NCBI RefSeq assembly: GCF_035658495.1
Contig: NZ_CP141944.1
Location: 1,948,001 to 2,012,000 of the forward strand
Origin: Novosphingobium sp. RL4
Lineage (GTDB): Bacteria > Pseudomonadota > Alphaproteobacteria > Sphingomonadales > Sphingomonadaceae
Direction of reading: 5' to 3'
DNA: 64,000 nucleotides
Below the pieces are notes generated by a model. That model was not told where the DNA came from, ran no database searches, and saw only the letters and a list, made by a program, of their open reading frames with translations. A program made the position numbers and the translations under genes. This document shows, piece by piece, positions 17,343-27,216 of this stretch (positions are counted from its first letter, which is position 1; every line of letters starts with the position of its first letter).

Positions 17343-18920
17343 TCAGGCGCTCTGCCAGGCGGGAAGCGAGATGAGCAACCGGGCGCCCTGTGCGCCATCG
17401 GTGCGGTCGGTCGCGCGCAGTTTGCCGTAGTGGGCCTCGACTATGGTGCGGGCGATGGCCAGTCCGAGCCCCGAGTGCTTGCCAAACTCCTCGCCGGAGG
17501 GGCGCAGCGAGTGGAACCGCTCGAATATCCGTTCCCGCGCCGCCTCGGGGATGCCGGGGCCGTGATCGGTGACGGCGATCGTGAGGCGGCCTTCGGTGCG
17601 GCCGACGGCGATCTCGATCGGCGTTCCCTCGGGTGAGAACGAGACGGCATTGTCGAGCAGGTTCTGCAATACTCGCTCCAGCCGCGAGGCATCGCCCGCC
17701 ACCAGCAGGTCGCCGTCAGCTTCGCGCACGACCTTGATTATGCTCGATCCGTTGACCCCGCGCTGCTCGCGTTCGGCCACGAGCGCGCGGACCAGCCGCA
17801 GCATGTCCACGGGTTCGAAGGTCGTGCGGCTGAGCTGCGCGTCGATCCGGCTCGCATCGGCGATCTCGGTGACCAGGAAGTCGATCCGGCGCACGTCGTC
17901 CTTGGCGATGCCGATGAGCTGGCGGCGAAGGGCCGGTTCGTCGACCCGGTCGAGGCTTTCGAGGGCGCTGCGCAGGCTCGTCAACGGGTTCTTGAGTTCG
18001 TGCGCGACATCGGCGGCGAAGCTTTCCACCGCGTCGATGCGCTGGCGCAAGGCGCCGCTCATGTCGGAGATGGCGCGGGCGAGCAGGCCGATCTCGTCGC
18101 GCCGGTCCGGCAGGCGGGGGACGACTACGCTGCGATCGCGGCCGAGACGAACGCGCACGGCAGCGCGAACCAGCTTGCGCAGCGGCTCGACGATGGTGCG
18201 GGCAAGGAACAGCGAGAGCAGGATCGAGACGGTAAGCGCGCCGCCGACGATGATGGCAAGCGTCTGGCGCGCCATGCGCACGTTCTCGGTAATGTCGCGC
18301 GCGTTGCGGGTGACGAGCAGCGCCTCGCCGCGATTGCCCACAGGGGTTGCGGCGATGATGACGGGGGTGCGGTCCGGCGCGGCCTTGTGCGAGACCTCGG
18401 TTTCGCCGCTGGCGAGCGCGGCGGCCACTTCCGGCCAGGCCGAGGCGCCGGCGCGCGGGGCGTCGTGATAGTCGGCGACGGGCGGCGAGCCGAGCACCCA
18501 GTCCATGCCCCGGTCGAGCGCGCGGGCGGCATCCTGGAACCACGGTTCGGTGGCGGGATCGATCAGGGTGTAGGAGGGGCGGGCAAGGGTGAAGCTGTCG
18601 GCTTCGAGGGCGCCGTCGTTGCTGAACAGCCTCAGCCGCAATGCCTGCCCCGAGCCGATCCGCGTGATCAGGTCGCGCCGGCGGCCGGCGTTTTCACCGG
18701 CAAGGGCGATGGCCACGACTTCCGCTTCCGAACGGGCGAGGCGGAAGCGCTCGTCCAGCAGTTCGCGCCGATAGCTGTCGATGTAGAACAGGCTCCCCGC
18801 GAGCAGGGCCAGCGCGATCACATTCACGGCAAGGATGCGCGCGGTCAGCGAGACGCGCCACGGCATCCCGAGCCGGACCGCCAGAGATCCCTTGCGCCGT
18901 CCCGGTGTACGTTCAGCCAT
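17343..18920 (-). CDS. chvG: ChvG-type membrane sensor histidine kinase
   Basis: A 525-residue kinase. Two membrane segments (about residues 24-46 and 220-242) flank a periplasmic domain; a HAMP linker follows, then the H-box with the phospho-accepting histidine in [13 protein letters not shown] (about H307), and N, G1 and G2 boxes ([32 protein letters not shown]). ChvG/ExoS responds to acid or envelope stress in rhizobia. The start ATGGCTGA at 18920 overlaps the chvI stop; ATG 18944 is less likely. The neighbourhood (chvI upstream, hprK downstream, pckA divergent) is conserved in alphaproteobacteria. Confidence 0.94.
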   Translation of the reverse strand: MAERTPGRRKGSLAVRLGMPWRVSLTARILAVNVIALALLAGSLFYIDSYRRELLDERFRLARSEAEVVAIALAGENAGRRRDLITRIGSGQALRLRLFSNDGALEADSFTLARPSYTLIDPATEPWFQDAARALDRGMDWVLGSPPVADYHDAPRAGASAWPEVAAALASGETEVSHKAAPDRTPVIIAATPVGNRGEALLVTRNARDITENVRMARQTLAIIVGGALTVSILLSLFLARTIVEPLRKLVRAAVRVRLGRDRSVVVPRLPDRRDEIGLLARAISDMSGALRQRIDAVESFAADVAHELKNPLTSLRSALESLDRVDEPALRRQLIGIAKDDVRRIDFLVTEIADASRIDAQLSRTTFEPVDMLRLVRALVAEREQRGVNGSSIIKVVREADGDLLVAGDASRLERVLQNLLDNAVSFSPEGTPIEIAVGRTEGRLTIAVTDHGPGIPEAARERIFERFHSLRPSGEEFGKHSGLGLAIARTIVEAHYGKLRATDRTDGAQGARLLISLPAWQSA

Positions 18921-19707
18921 CGGCGAAGGAATAGCCCGCGCCATAGAGGGTGTCGATCGCCGAAAATTCCGGGTCCACCGCGCGGAACTTGCGGCGCAGG
19001 CGCTTGATGTGGCTGTCGATCGTGCGGTCGTCGACGTAGACGTCCTCGCTGTAGGCGGCGTCCATGAGCTGGTTGCGGCTCTTGACCACGCCGGGCCGCA
19101 GGGCGAGCGCTTCGAGGATGAGGAACTCTGTAACGGTGAGGGAGACGGGCTCTGCGTCCCATGTCACCTGATGGCGCGCCGGATCGAGGCGCAGACGGCC
19201 GCGGATGACGGGTTCGGGCAGGTTCTCCGCCACCGTCTCCTCGCTCGTGCCGCGAACCAGTTCGCTGCGCCGCAGGATCGCCCGGATGCGCGCCACCAGC
19301 AGGCGCTGGCTGAAGGGCTTGGTGATATAGTCGTCCGCCCCCATCGCAAGGCCCAGTGCCTCGTCCGGTTCCTCGTCCTTGGAGGTCAGGAAGATGACCG
19401 GCAGGCGCGACTGTTCGCGCAGCGCCTGGAGCAGATGAAGCCCGTCCATTCGGGGCATCTTGATATCGAAGATCGCAAGGTCCGGCGGATTGTCCAGCAG
19501 GGCCTTCAGCGCGGTTTCGCCGTCGGTATAGAGCCGGGTGGCGAAGCCTTCGGCCTGGAGCCCGATCGACACGGTGGTGAGGATGTTACGATCGTCGTCC
19601 ACGAGGGCGATCGACTGCTGGCGGACGGGCGCTGGGGGCGGCGTCTCGTCAGGAGCGCCGGCGGATTGGCAGGGCGAATGCTGGGGGTTTGCCGACGGTT
19701 CGACCAT
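18913..19707 (-). CDS. chvI: ChvI-type OmpR-family response regulator
   Basis: A 264-residue regulator: receiver domain with acidic pocket DDD (about 37-39), phospho-acceptor D81 ([12 protein letters not shown]), Thr/Ser and Lys switch residues ([14 protein letters not shown]), then an OmpR winged helix ending [14 protein letters not shown] and GAGYSFADG. The N-terminal 35 residues are Pro/Gln-rich and poorly conserved. ATG 19707 has AGGG eight bases upstream; ATG 19731 has none. The 257-base region to pckA is shared by the two divergent genes, a plausible site for ChvI action. Confidence 0.94.
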   Translation of the reverse strand: MVEPSANPQHSPCQSAGAPDETPPPAPVRQQSIALVDDDRNILTTVSIGLQAEGFATRLYTDGETALKALLDNPPDLAIFDIKMPRMDGLHLLQALREQSRLPVIFLTSKDEEPDEALGLAMGADDYITKPFSQRLLVARIRAILRRSELVRGTSEETVAENLPEPVIRGRLRLDPARHQVTWDAEPVSLTVTEFLILEALALRPGVVKSRNQLMDAAYSEDVYVDDRTIDSHIKRLRRKFRAVDPEFSAIDTLYGAGYSFADG

Positions 19708-19964
19708 GGGATTGCCCTGTGTTCCTTCCATTGCAATCGAACGCCGTGACTAGCGATTGGGGCACGTTCCGTCCACGGCTTTGCGACTCGTCTCGAAATT
19801 GCCCCGGAATGGTCGAAGTGTTGCCGTTCTACCCCCCTCGGTTGGTTTATCTTTGCGGAAATTTGACGGAAAAGGGGGTGGCGATTATTCGCAGCCCGAT
19901 TCTTGCGCAAATGTCGGGGCGTGTCCGGTTTCGGTCGGTCGCGCCTTTATTGGAGGAGATGACA
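19708..19964. promoter_or_regulatory. Shared chvI/pckA divergent promoter region
   Basis: A 257-base intergenic region between divergent chvI and pckA. It is less GC-rich around 19830-19900, with several T runs and the stretch GGAAATTTGACGGAAAAGG. No operator could be assigned with confidence. Placement of pckA opposite chvI is a conserved alphaproteobacterial arrangement, so regulatory sites for both genes must lie here. Confidence 0.6.
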
Positions 19965-21566
19965 TTGACCGCTACCCTTAAGTATTCGCTCGCCAGTCAA
20001 GGCATAGAAACACGCGCCAATGTGCTCGCGAACCTGGGCACCGCGCCACTGGTCGAGCAGGCGGTCAAGAACGGCGAGGGCGTGCTCGCCGCCGACGGGC
20101 CGTTCGTCGTCGCGACCGGTAAGCACACCGGGCGTTCGGCCAAGGACAAGTTCATCGTCAAGGACGCCGAGACCGAAAATACGGTCTGGTGGGGCAAGAC
20201 CAACGTGCCGATGACGCCTGAACACTTCGCCGCGCTGAAAGAAGATTTCCTCGCTGCCGTGGCCGACAAGGACCAGCTCTACGTTGCCGACCTGTTTGGC
20301 GGTTCGCAGCCGGAACACCGCGTCAACGTGCGCGTCATCAACGAGTTCGCCTGGCACAACCTGTTCATCCGCACGCTTCTGGTCCGTCCGACCGAAACCG
20401 AACTGGAAAGCTTCGAGCCCGAATATACCATCATCGACCTGCCGAGTTTCCGCGCCGATCCCGAACGGCACGGTTCGCGCTCGGAAACGGTGATCGCGGT
20501 GAACTTCACCGAGAAGCTGATCCTGATCGGCGGCACCGCCTATGCCGGCGAAATGAAGAAGTCGGTCTTCGGCATCCTCAACTACCTGCTGCCGGTCAAG
20601 GGTGTGATGCCGATGCACTGCTCGGCCAACATCGGCCCCGAGGGTGACACCGCCGTGTTCTTCGGCCTTTCCGGCACCGGCAAGACCACGCTTTCGGCAG
20701 ATGCCTCGCGCACGCTCATCGGTGACGACGAGCATGGCTGGTCGGACACCGCCGTGTTCAACTTCGAGGGCGGCTGCTACGCCAAGATGATCCGCCTTTC
20801 GGCCGAGGCCGAACCGGAAATCTTCGCGACCACGAAGCGTTTCGGCACCGTGCTCGAAAACGTGGTGATCGATCCCGACACCCGCCAGATCGACCTCGAC
20901 GACAACTCGCTTGCCGAGAACAGCCGCGGTTCCTACCCGATCGACTTCATTCCGAACTGCTCGGAAAAGAACCTCGGCCCGGTTCCGAAGAACATCATCT
21001 TCCTCACGGCCGACGCTTACGGCGTGCTTCCTCCGATCGCGCGTCTCACACCCGATCAGGCGATGTATCACTTCCTCTCGGGCTACACTGCGCGCGTCGC
21101 GGGCACCGAGATCGGCGTGACCGAACCCGAAGCGACTTTCTCGACCTGCTTTGGCGCGCCGTTCATGCCGCGTCATCCCTCGGTCTACGGCAACCTCCTC
21201 AAGGAGCGTATCGCCAAGGGCGGCGTGAAGTGCTGGCTGGTCAACACCGGTTGGTCGGGCGGCAAGGCCACGATGGAAGGCATCAAGCGCATGCCGATCA
21301 AGGCGACCCGCGCGCTGCTCAACGCCGCGCTCGACGGCAGCCTCAACGATGCCGAGTTCAAGGAAGATCCGAACTTCGGCTTCGAGGTTCCGGTTGCGGT
21401 TCCCGGCGTCGACACCAAGCTGCTCGACCCGCGCGGCGCCTGGGTTGACGGCAGTGAGTATGACAAGACCGCACAGACCCTGGTGAAGCAGTTCATCGAC
21501 AATTTCGCGCAGTTCGAAGCGCATGTCGACGAAGGCGTCCGCAAGGCGGCACCGGTCGCGGCCTGA
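19965..21566 (+). CDS. pckA: Phosphoenolpyruvate carboxykinase (ATP)
   Basis: A 533-residue enzyme converting oxaloacetate plus ATP to phosphoenolpyruvate, the entry step of gluconeogenesis. Signatures: [14 protein letters not shown] (nucleotide site), [18 protein letters not shown] before it, and [13 protein letters not shown] with metal ligands. The leader reads GGAGGAGATGACATTGACC: ATG 19959 is directly against the Shine-Dalgarno, whereas TTG 19965 has the ideal eight-base spacing, so TTG is preferred (the two differ by two residues). A strong hairpin terminator follows. Confidence 0.97.
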   Translation: MTATLKYSLASQGIETRANVLANLGTAPLVEQAVKNGEGVLAADGPFVVATGKHTGRSAKDKFIVKDAETENTVWWGKTNVPMTPEHFAALKEDFLAAVADKDQLYVADLFGGSQPEHRVNVRVINEFAWHNLFIRTLLVRPTETELESFEPEYTIIDLPSFRADPERHGSRSETVIAVNFTEKLILIGGTAYAGEMKKSVFGILNYLLPVKGVMPMHCSANIGPEGDTAVFFGLSGTGKTTLSADASRTLIGDDEHGWSDTAVFNFEGGCYAKMIRLSAEAEPEIFATTKRFGTVLENVVIDPDTRQIDLDDNSLAENSRGSYPIDFIPNCSEKNLGPVPKNIIFLTADAYGVLPPIARLTPDQAMYHFLSGYTARVAGTEIGVTEPEATFSTCFGAPFMPRHPSVYGNLLKERIAKGGVKCWLVNTGWSGGKATMEGIKRMPIKATRALLNAALDGSLNDAEFKEDPNFGFEVPVAVPGVDTKLLDPRGAWVDGSEYDKTAQTLVKQFIDNFAQFEAHVDEGVRKAAPVAA

Positions 21567-21612
21567 GCGGCGATGGCGCCTTTATAGGCGCTGTTCGGCT
21601 CGAATTAAGTAC

Positions 21613-21649
21613 AGGGCCTCGGAACTTCGGTTCCGGGGCCCTTGTTTTG
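21613..21649 (+). terminator. Rho-independent terminator after pckA
   Basis: A 13-pair stem (one G-T pair) with a stable TTCG tetraloop, from AGGGCCTCGGAAC to GTTCCGGGGCCCT, is followed by TTGTTTTGT. It lies 46 bases after the pckA stop. Confidence 0.92.
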
Positions 21650-21698
21650 TCATCAGGACCGTGCATCCTCGCCATCCCCCTCTCTAGGAGATACGACC

Positions 21699-22052
21699 AT
21701 GGGACTTTTCGACGGTATCCTTGGACAAGTCAGCGACCATCCGGATGTGGCTAACCTCGCCTCCAAGCTCGGCCTTGAGCCCGCGCAGGCGGAGCAGGCG
21801 ATCGCCGCGCTGGGCCTCGCGCATCAGCAGGAGGGCGACACCGCACAACTCGCGGCGGAAAAGACCGGGCTTGGTGTCGGCACGATCCAGCAGGTGATCG
21901 CGGCGATCGGCGGCGAAGGCTCGCTCAGCCAGTTCGCCAGTCTGGTGGGCAGCGATCCCGCGAAGTTCACCGCTTTTCTCGACAAGGACGGCGACGGCAG
22001 CGTCATGGATGACCTGACCGACCTTGCGAAGGGCTTCTTCGGCAAGAAGTAA
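21699..22052 (+). CDS. Small protein with a DxDxDG calcium-loop-like motif
   Basis: A 117-residue cytoplasmic protein opening MGLFDGILGQVSDHPDVANL, similar in style to YidB/DUF937 proteins, and rich in helices with LGLEPAQAEQAIAALGL. Near the C-terminus DKDGDGSVMDDL (95-106) resembles the start of an EF-hand or dockerin loop, with Asp at positions 1, 3 and 5, although position 12 is Leu rather than Glu. AGGAG precedes ATG 21699 with good spacing. It stands alone between the pckA terminator and a strong palindrome. Function unknown. Confidence 0.75.
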   Translation: MGLFDGILGQVSDHPDVANLASKLGLEPAQAEQAIAALGLAHQQEGDTAQLAAEKTGLGVGTIQQVIAAIGGEGSLSQFASLVGSDPAKFTAFLDKDGDGSVMDDLTDLAKGFFGKK

Positions 22053-22063
22053 GCCGGTCTATC

Positions 22064-22090
22064 GTCGTCCCGGGACTGTCCCGGGACGAC
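22064..22090. repeat. Perfect 12-base palindrome between convergent genes
   Basis: GTCGTCCCGGGA and TCCCGGGACGAC pair perfectly around CTG, between the stops of the 21699 and 22104 genes. There is no T run. Related hairpins with a CCCGG/CCGGG core occur at 27551-27578 and 30859-30889, each also between convergent genes, so this is probably a dispersed sphingomonad intergenic palindrome that may act as a bidirectional terminator or mRNA end stabiliser. Confidence 0.75.
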
Positions 22091-22103
22091 ATTTCAGCTT
22101 CGG

Positions 22104-23969
22104 TCAGTTCGCCTTGCCGGTGGCGATGTAGCTGTCGATGTTCTTCGCCAGCACGTCGAGCGGGACGTTGCCGCCATCGACCACGGCCTGGTCGAAGTCT
22201 CGCAGGTCGTAGCGTGCGCCAAGCGCCGCCTGTGCGCGGCTGCGCTGGCGGTTGATCTCGGAATGACCCATCTTGTAGCCGCAGGCCTGGCCCGGCCATG
22301 AGCAGTAGCGGTCCACTTCGTTGACCACTTCCTCGCGCTTGTTGCCGTTCTTCTCCATGAAGAAGCGCACCGCCTGTTCGCGGCTCCAGCCCTTGGCGTG
22401 GAGGCCGGTGTCCACGACCATGCGGCAGGCCCGGAAAGCGATCGACTGGAGGTAGCCGAGCTGGCCGACGGGATCGTCGGCATAGGCGCCGAGTTCGTCC
22501 GCAAGCTGCTCGCCGTAAAGCGCCCAGCCTTCGGAATAGGCGTTGAAGGCCAGGATCGAGCGGATCAGCGGCAGGCGGTTGGCATATTCGCCCTGCCAGA
22601 CGTGACCGGGGATCGCTTCATGGTGGACCAGGGTCGGCAGGTCGTACTTGCGGTGCAGGTCGGTGGTGCGCAAGTTGATCCACATCTTGCCCGGAACCGA
22701 ACCGTCGATCGATCCGGCGCCGCCATATGCGGTCGGCGCGCCGGGCTCCTCGGCCAGCGGCAGGCGGCGAACCTCGACGTTCCCCTTCACCGGATCGCGG
22801 AAGGCGCGCGGCATCTGGGCGCGGATCCAGTCGATCCGATGGCGGATGAAGGCCATGATCTCGGTGCGGCCGGGGTCGCCTTCGGCGAACATGAAGCGCT
22901 TGTCGGTGCCGAGCGCGGTCATCCGTTCGCCAACAGTGCCGGTGGTATAGCCGAGCTTCTGGAGGATGGGGTCCATGCGGCCATGGAGCGCGGCCAGTTC
23001 CTCGATCCCGCGCTGGTGGATTTCCTCGGCGGGGACAGGCGTGGTCGTGCTGGCGCGCAGGGCCCAGGCGTAGAACTCGGCGCCGTGCGGGCGTTCGCGC
23101 ATTCCGGGATCGCTCTTGGCCAGACCGCGCTGGCGCTTGAGTTCGGCAAGCTGGCGTTCGAGCGCGGGCACGACTTCGGCGGACACGATGGCCTTGGCGC
23201 GGCGGTCCCAGTCTCCGGGGATCGAGGCGGTGCGGCCCACGAGCGAAGCGACGAGGCCGCCGCCGTTGTTGCGGGCGTCCTCGATCGTGCTGGTCATCTG
23301 CGCGATCGCGCGGTCGAGCAGGAAATCGGGCGGGACGAGGCCCTGGTCCGTGGCCTTGCGGATGCGTTCCAGTTCGCCGTCGAGCTGGTCGTCGAACTTG
23401 GCAAGACGGGCGAGATAGGCCTCGGCATCGGCGCCGTTCTTCACCGGATGGTCGGCGTCGAGGAACTTGGGCGTGTCGAGATAGGCGCCGACGTTCTGGA
23501 TCACGACGTAGGGCGTATTGCGCCAGCCGCCCACCGCGACATCGCCGTAGGGCTGCGCAAACCCGTCCAGCGAGGTGCGGTAGGCGCTGCGCACCACGGC
23601 GAGGCTGGTCTGCGTGGCATGGTCCAGGCCCGCGGTCGGCACCGCTTCCACGCGGGCGAGATCTTCGCGCAGGGTCCTGGCGAGCGCGGCCTTGCCCGCG
23701 AACGAGCGGTCTTCGGCCTTGGCACGCAGGGCGGCATGGGCGCCCACGTCGATGCCCAGTCCGGTCGCCCCTTCGGGGTTGTGGTCGAGCAGTCTCCACG
23801 CGGCCGAATCGAGCAGTGCGGCGGCTTTCTGCTGGGCAGGGTTTCCGGAAGCAGCGCCTGCCGCGGCCTGTGCTACGCCGGGCAGGGCGATGCTGGCGGT
23901 GCCGGCGGCAAGGAACTGGAGGGTGGTGCGCCGCGAGAGGGATGCGGCCTTGGTCTGGGTGTCTTGCAT
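22104..23969 (-). CDS. DUF885 family protein with Tat signal
   Basis: A 621-residue protein exported by the Tat pathway, judging by the N-terminal SRRTTLQFLAAG (twin Arg at 13-14) and the AQAAAGAA cleavage region near 34-40. The mature part matches DUF885, with the metallopeptidase-like motif HHEAIPGHVWQ (449-459), a GWALYGEQLADELG segment and a C-terminal GYKMGHSEINRQR region. Family members are thought to be zinc peptidases or carboxypeptidase-like enzymes, mostly uncharacterised. It is convergent with the 21699 gene and divergent from a tiny membrane protein. Confidence 0.88.
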   Translation of the reverse strand: MQDTQTKAASLSRRTTLQFLAAGTASIALPGVAQAAAGAASGNPAQQKAAALLDSAAWRLLDHNPEGATGLGIDVGAHAALRAKAEDRSFAGKAALARTLREDLARVEAVPTAGLDHATQTSLAVVRSAYRTSLDGFAQPYGDVAVGGWRNTPYVVIQNVGAYLDTPKFLDADHPVKNGADAEAYLARLAKFDDQLDGELERIRKATDQGLVPPDFLLDRAIAQMTSTIEDARNNGGGLVASLVGRTASIPGDWDRRAKAIVSAEVVPALERQLAELKRQRGLAKSDPGMRERPHGAEFYAWALRASTTTPVPAEEIHQRGIEELAALHGRMDPILQKLGYTTGTVGERMTALGTDKRFMFAEGDPGRTEIMAFIRHRIDWIRAQMPRAFRDPVKGNVEVRRLPLAEEPGAPTAYGGAGSIDGSVPGKMWINLRTTDLHRKYDLPTLVHHEAIPGHVWQGEYANRLPLIRSILAFNAYSEGWALYGEQLADELGAYADDPVGQLGYLQSIAFRACRMVVDTGLHAKGWSREQAVRFFMEKNGNKREEVVNEVDRYCSWPGQACGYKMGHSEINRQRSRAQAALGARYDLRDFDQAVVDGGNVPLDVLAKNIDSYIATGKAN

Positions 23970-24046
23970 GGCGGCGAAACTGGCGAGGCGATGTCTTCAA
24001 GTCAAACCCGCTCGATTGCGGCAAACGTCTGCGCTAAGAAAAAGCC

Positions 24047-24259
24047 ATGGATATTGCACTCTCACTCATGATCCCGGCCATCATCGCGCTCCTGCTGGGC
24101 GCGCTGGCGCTCTACCGACGCGGCGGCAATCGCAAGCAGGCCGGATTGATGCTGGTGCTGGCGGGCGTGCTCACCGTCAACGTGGCGATCTGGACCCTGC
24201 CCAATTCCAACGGCGATACGCTGGCGCGCGCGGGAGATGCGAAAACGGCGCCGGAGTAA
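24047..24259 (+). CDS. Small membrane protein
   Basis: A 70-residue hypothetical protein with two likely membrane helices (about 4-23 and 31-50) joined by a basic loop (YRRGGNRKQAG), indicating an in-out hairpin with the loop in the cytoplasm. The ribosome site is weak (AAGAAAAAG). It is divergent from the DUF885 gene and convergent with the hydrolase at 24311. Family not recognised. Confidence 0.6.
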   Translation: MDIALSLMIPAIIALLLGALALYRRGGNRKQAGLMLVLAGVLTVNVAIWTLPNSNGDTLARAGDAKTAPE

Positions 24260-24310
24260 ATCTCCGGCGCCGCTCATCCGTTCGAAACGCCCTGGATCAG
24301 GTTCGGGGCG

Positions 24311-24967
24311 TTACTTGATCGGGCAGTCCGGCGCGAGGCGCATGTCGAGGTAGTTGTCTACCGAGCGCATGAGATCCGGCACTTCGTTTTCGAAGAAGTG
24401 GTTGGCGCGCGGGATTTCGTCGTGATGGATGGTGATGTGCTTCTGCGTGCGCAGCTTGTCGACCAGCTTCTGCACGGCGCCCGGCGTAACCACCGTGTCT
24501 GCCGCGCCCTGCACGATGATCCCCGATGCGGGGCAGGGCGCCAGGAACGAGAAGTCGTACATGTTCGCCGGCGGGGCTACCGAGATGAAGCCGCGGATTT
24601 CCGGGCGGCGCATCAGCAGCTGCATGCCGATCAGCGCACCGAACGAGTAGCCCGCGATCCAGGTGGTCGAGGCTTCGGGATGGATCGACTGCACCCAGTC
24701 TAGCGCGGCGGCGGCGTCGGACAGTTCGCCCACGCCATTGTCGAAGCTGCCCTGGCTGCGGCCGACGCCGCGGAAATTGAAGCGCAGGGTGGCGAAGCCG
24801 CGCGCCACGAACGTCTTGTAGAGGTGCTGGGTGATGCGGTCGTTCATCGTCCCGCCGGCCTGGGGGTGCGGGTGGAGGATCATCGCCACGGGCGCGCGCG
24901 GACGCGGTGCCGGCTGGAAACGGCCTTCAAGGCGACCTTCGGGTCCGGGGAAGATGACTGCGGGCAT
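24311..24967 (-). CDS. Alpha/beta hydrolase
   Basis: A 218-residue serine hydrolase-like protein. HPHPQAGGTM is the typical oxyanion-hole opening of this family, GYSFGA is the nucleophile elbow (Gly-x-Ser-x-Gly), and NHFFEN carries the catalytic histidine; an aspartate in GAADTVVTPG completes the triad. The start at 24967 (MPAVIFPGPEGRLEG) fits homologues, while the upstream extension overlaps the promoter region of the next gene. It is divergent from the cysteine desulfurase pair; I recall this neighbourhood in other sphingomonads, but the substrate is unknown. Confidence 0.85.
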   Translation of the reverse strand: MPAVIFPGPEGRLEGRFQPAPRPRAPVAMILHPHPQAGGTMNDRITQHLYKTFVARGFATLRFNFRGVGRSQGSFDNGVGELSDAAAALDWVQSIHPEASTTWIAGYSFGALIGMQLLMRRPEIRGFISVAPPANMYDFSFLAPCPASGIIVQGAADTVVTPGAVQKLVDKLRTQKHITIHHDEIPRANHFFENEVPDLMRSVDNYLDMRLAPDCPIK

Positions 24968-25095
24968 GTGTCTGCGAACCTGACCTGTTGAAACTCCCGC
25001 GAAACGGCGGCGAAATTCTCGCCAGCCATCGCGGGAGTGGAAAAAGGGAAGTTCGCTATATAGAAACCTTGGCTCCGAAAACAACTTTTCAAGCG

Positions 25096-26139
25096 ATGTC
25101 AGCTCAACAGATCTATCTCGACCACGCGGCGACCACGCCGCTCCTGCCCCAGGCGCGCAATGCATGGCTGGAAGGTGCGGCTTTCTGGGCCAATCCTTCG
25201 AGCCCTCACCGGCAGGGCCGCGCAGCGCGTGCCGCGCTCGAAGACGCGCGCGCCCGGATGAAAGGGCTGCTCGGGTGGCAGGGTGAACTGATTTTCACTT
25301 CGGGTGCGAGCGAGGCTCTCGCCATTGCCATTCGCGGGTCGAAACGCGTGCTTTCTGCGGTTTCTCCGATCGAGCATGAGGCGGTGCTGCGTCATGGCGC
25401 GGCGGCAGCAAGGCTTGCCGTGGACTCCTCGGGCCTAGTCGATCCGGCGGGTGCGGCGCTGGAGGGGCTGGTCGCGGTGCAGCAGGTCAATTCCGAAACG
25501 GGCGTGATCCAGCCGCTGGCCGAAGTCGCAGAGGCGGTGAAAGCCGCCGGCGGCGTGCTGCTTGCCGACTGTGCGCAAGGCGCGGGGAAGCTCTCGTTGC
25601 CACCCGCCGACCTCATCGCCCTGGCGGCGCACAAGTTCGGCGGCCCCATCGGCACCGGCGCGCTGCTGGTGCGCGACTGGGCCTTGCTCGAACCGAGCGG
25701 TGGTCAGGAGCGTGGCTACCGTGCGGGAACCGAGAACCTCCCCGGCGCACTGGCAATGGTCGCCGCGCTGGAGGCCGGCAGCGAATGGATGGTCGAGGCC
25801 CGCAGGCTTCGCGCCCTGCTCGAGACGGAAATCCTGGCGGCCGGGGGTGAAGTGGTCGGCGGCGAAGCCGAACGAAGCCCGACAATCGGCGGTTACCGGA
25901 TGCCGGGGCTGTCTTCCGCCGCGCAGCTCATCCGGTTCGACGCCATGGGCATCGCCGTCTCTGCGGGAAGCGCCTGTTCCTCTGGATCGCTCAGGACCAG
26001 TCACGTTCTGGAGGCGATGAACTATCCGCATCCGACGGAAGTGATCCGGGTGTCGATCGGCCGCGAGACTTGCGAGGCCGATATCGCGCGCTTCCTTGAT
26101 GCCTGGCGCGCGATTGCCGGAAGCCGGCGCGCGGCATGA
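25096..26139 (+). CDS. Cysteine desulfurase, first of a tandem pair
   Basis: A 347-residue PLP-dependent class V aminotransferase-fold enzyme. It has the opening IYLDHAATTPLLPQAR, the PLP lysine K180 in LAAHKFGGP and the catalytic cysteine C294 in SAGSACSSGS, followed by TSHVLEAM. Both active-site residues are intact, so it should form a persulfide for Fe-S clusters or thiolation. It is shorter than IscS (about 400) and the usual C-terminal IscU-binding tail is missing. Its stop overlaps the next cysteine desulfurase start (ATGA). The ribosome site is weak. Confidence 0.9.
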   Translation: MSAQQIYLDHAATTPLLPQARNAWLEGAAFWANPSSPHRQGRAARAALEDARARMKGLLGWQGELIFTSGASEALAIAIRGSKRVLSAVSPIEHEAVLRHGAAAARLAVDSSGLVDPAGAALEGLVAVQQVNSETGVIQPLAEVAEAVKAAGGVLLADCAQGAGKLSLPPADLIALAAHKFGGPIGTGALLVRDWALLEPSGGQERGYRAGTENLPGALAMVAALEAGSEWMVEARRLRALLETEILAAGGEVVGGEAERSPTIGGYRMPGLSSAAQLIRFDAMGIAVSAGSACSSGSLRTSHVLEAMNYPHPTEVIRVSIGRETCEADIARFLDAWRAIAGSRRAA

Positions 26140-27215
26140 TCTATCTCGACTATCAGGCGACGACGCCGCTGGCTCCCGAAGCGCGCGAGGCCATGCTGCC
26201 ATGGCTGGGCGGGCCGGAAGCGGTGGGCTTCGCCAACCCCCATAGCCCGCACCGGCCGGGCCGGGCCGCTGCCGCCATCGTTGAAGTGGCACGCGATCAG
26301 GTTGCCGCCTTGCTGCCGCCGGGCGGGCGGGTGATCTTCACTTCCGGTGCGACCGAGGCGATCAATCTCGCCATGGCGGGGAGCAGGGCGCGGAGCCTTG
26401 CGGTTTCCGCCATCGAACATGCCGCCGTGCTCGACACGGCGCGGGCGCTCGATCCGGCGGTTTCCATCCTGCCGGTGAACGCGGAGGGGCTGGTCGATCC
26501 GGCCACGAAGATCGCGGAAGGGACGGGCCTTGTCGCCGTCATGCAGGTCAACAACGAGATCGGCACGATCCAGCCGGTCGAAGCTCTTGCCCGAGCCGTC
26601 CATGCCGCAGGCGCGCTGTTCCTTTGCGATGCCGTCCAGGGGGCGGGCAAGATCGCGGCGCCTGTCGGCGCGGACCTGATCGCGATCTCGGCCCACAAGC
26701 TCTATGGGCCGAAGGGGATCGGGGCGCTCTGGGTGCGTGACGGGCTTGAGCTGGCGCCGATGATGCACGGCGGCGGGCAGGAGCAGGGCCTGCGTTCGGG
26801 CACGCTCAGTCCCGCGCTTTGCGCCGGGTTCGGCGTGGCCGCATCGCTCGCGGCAGCGCGGATGGAAGAGGACGCCGCGCGTGTCGAGGCGTTGTGGGAT
26901 GCCGCGCGCGCAGTGCTGGCGCGCTGGACCCTCAACGGCTCGTCCACAGATCGCTGGCGCGGAAATCTCAACTTGCGCTTGCCGGGGCTCGATGTGGCGC
27001 GGCTGATGTCCGACCTCAGGAACGTGGCGTTTTCCGCCGGTTCCGCCTGTGCCAGCGGCTCGGGACGGCCCAGCCACGTGCTCAAGGCGCTCGGACTTTC
27101 CGATTCCGGCGCCAAAGCCTCTATCCGTCTGGGATTCGGGCGATATAGTGACCTTGGGGAGCTGAAGGATGCCTGCATACGAATAGAAGCCGCAGCAGCG
27201 GCGCAGGGAGTCTGA
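26136..27215 (+). CDS. Cysteine desulfurase, second of a tandem pair
   Basis: A 359-residue NifS/IscS-like enzyme opening MIYLDYQATTPLAPEAREAM, with PLP lysine K188 (ISAHKLYGPKG), the GGGQEQGLRSGT motif and catalytic C305 (SAGSACASGSGRPSHVLKAL). It is only moderately similar to the neighbour at 25096, so the pair is an old duplication, with both copies retaining catalytic residues. It overlaps the first gene by four bases and is followed one base after its stop codon by a 2Fe-2S ferredoxin, giving a three-gene sulfur/Fe-S unit. Confidence 0.93.
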   Translation: MIYLDYQATTPLAPEAREAMLPWLGGPEAVGFANPHSPHRPGRAAAAIVEVARDQVAALLPPGGRVIFTSGATEAINLAMAGSRARSLAVSAIEHAAVLDTARALDPAVSILPVNAEGLVDPATKIAEGTGLVAVMQVNNEIGTIQPVEALARAVHAAGALFLCDAVQGAGKIAAPVGADLIAISAHKLYGPKGIGALWVRDGLELAPMMHGGGQEQGLRSGTLSPALCAGFGVAASLAAARMEEDAARVEALWDAARAVLARWTLNGSSTDRWRGNLNLRLPGLDVARLMSDLRNVAFSAGSACASGSGRPSHVLKALGLSDSGAKASIRLGFGRYSDLGELKDACIRIEAAAAAQGV

Positions 27216-27216
27216 G

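Noticed and set aside
19947..21524. Long (525-codon) open frame opposite pckA
   Set aside because: It is a codon-bias shadow of pckA; composition is His/Arg/Gly-rich with no family resemblance, and pckA is certain.
21788..22050. True EF-hand or dockerin domain in the 117-residue protein
   Set aside because: The loop has DxDxDG but Leu at position 12 and no second helix-loop-helix; called only as calcium-loop-like.
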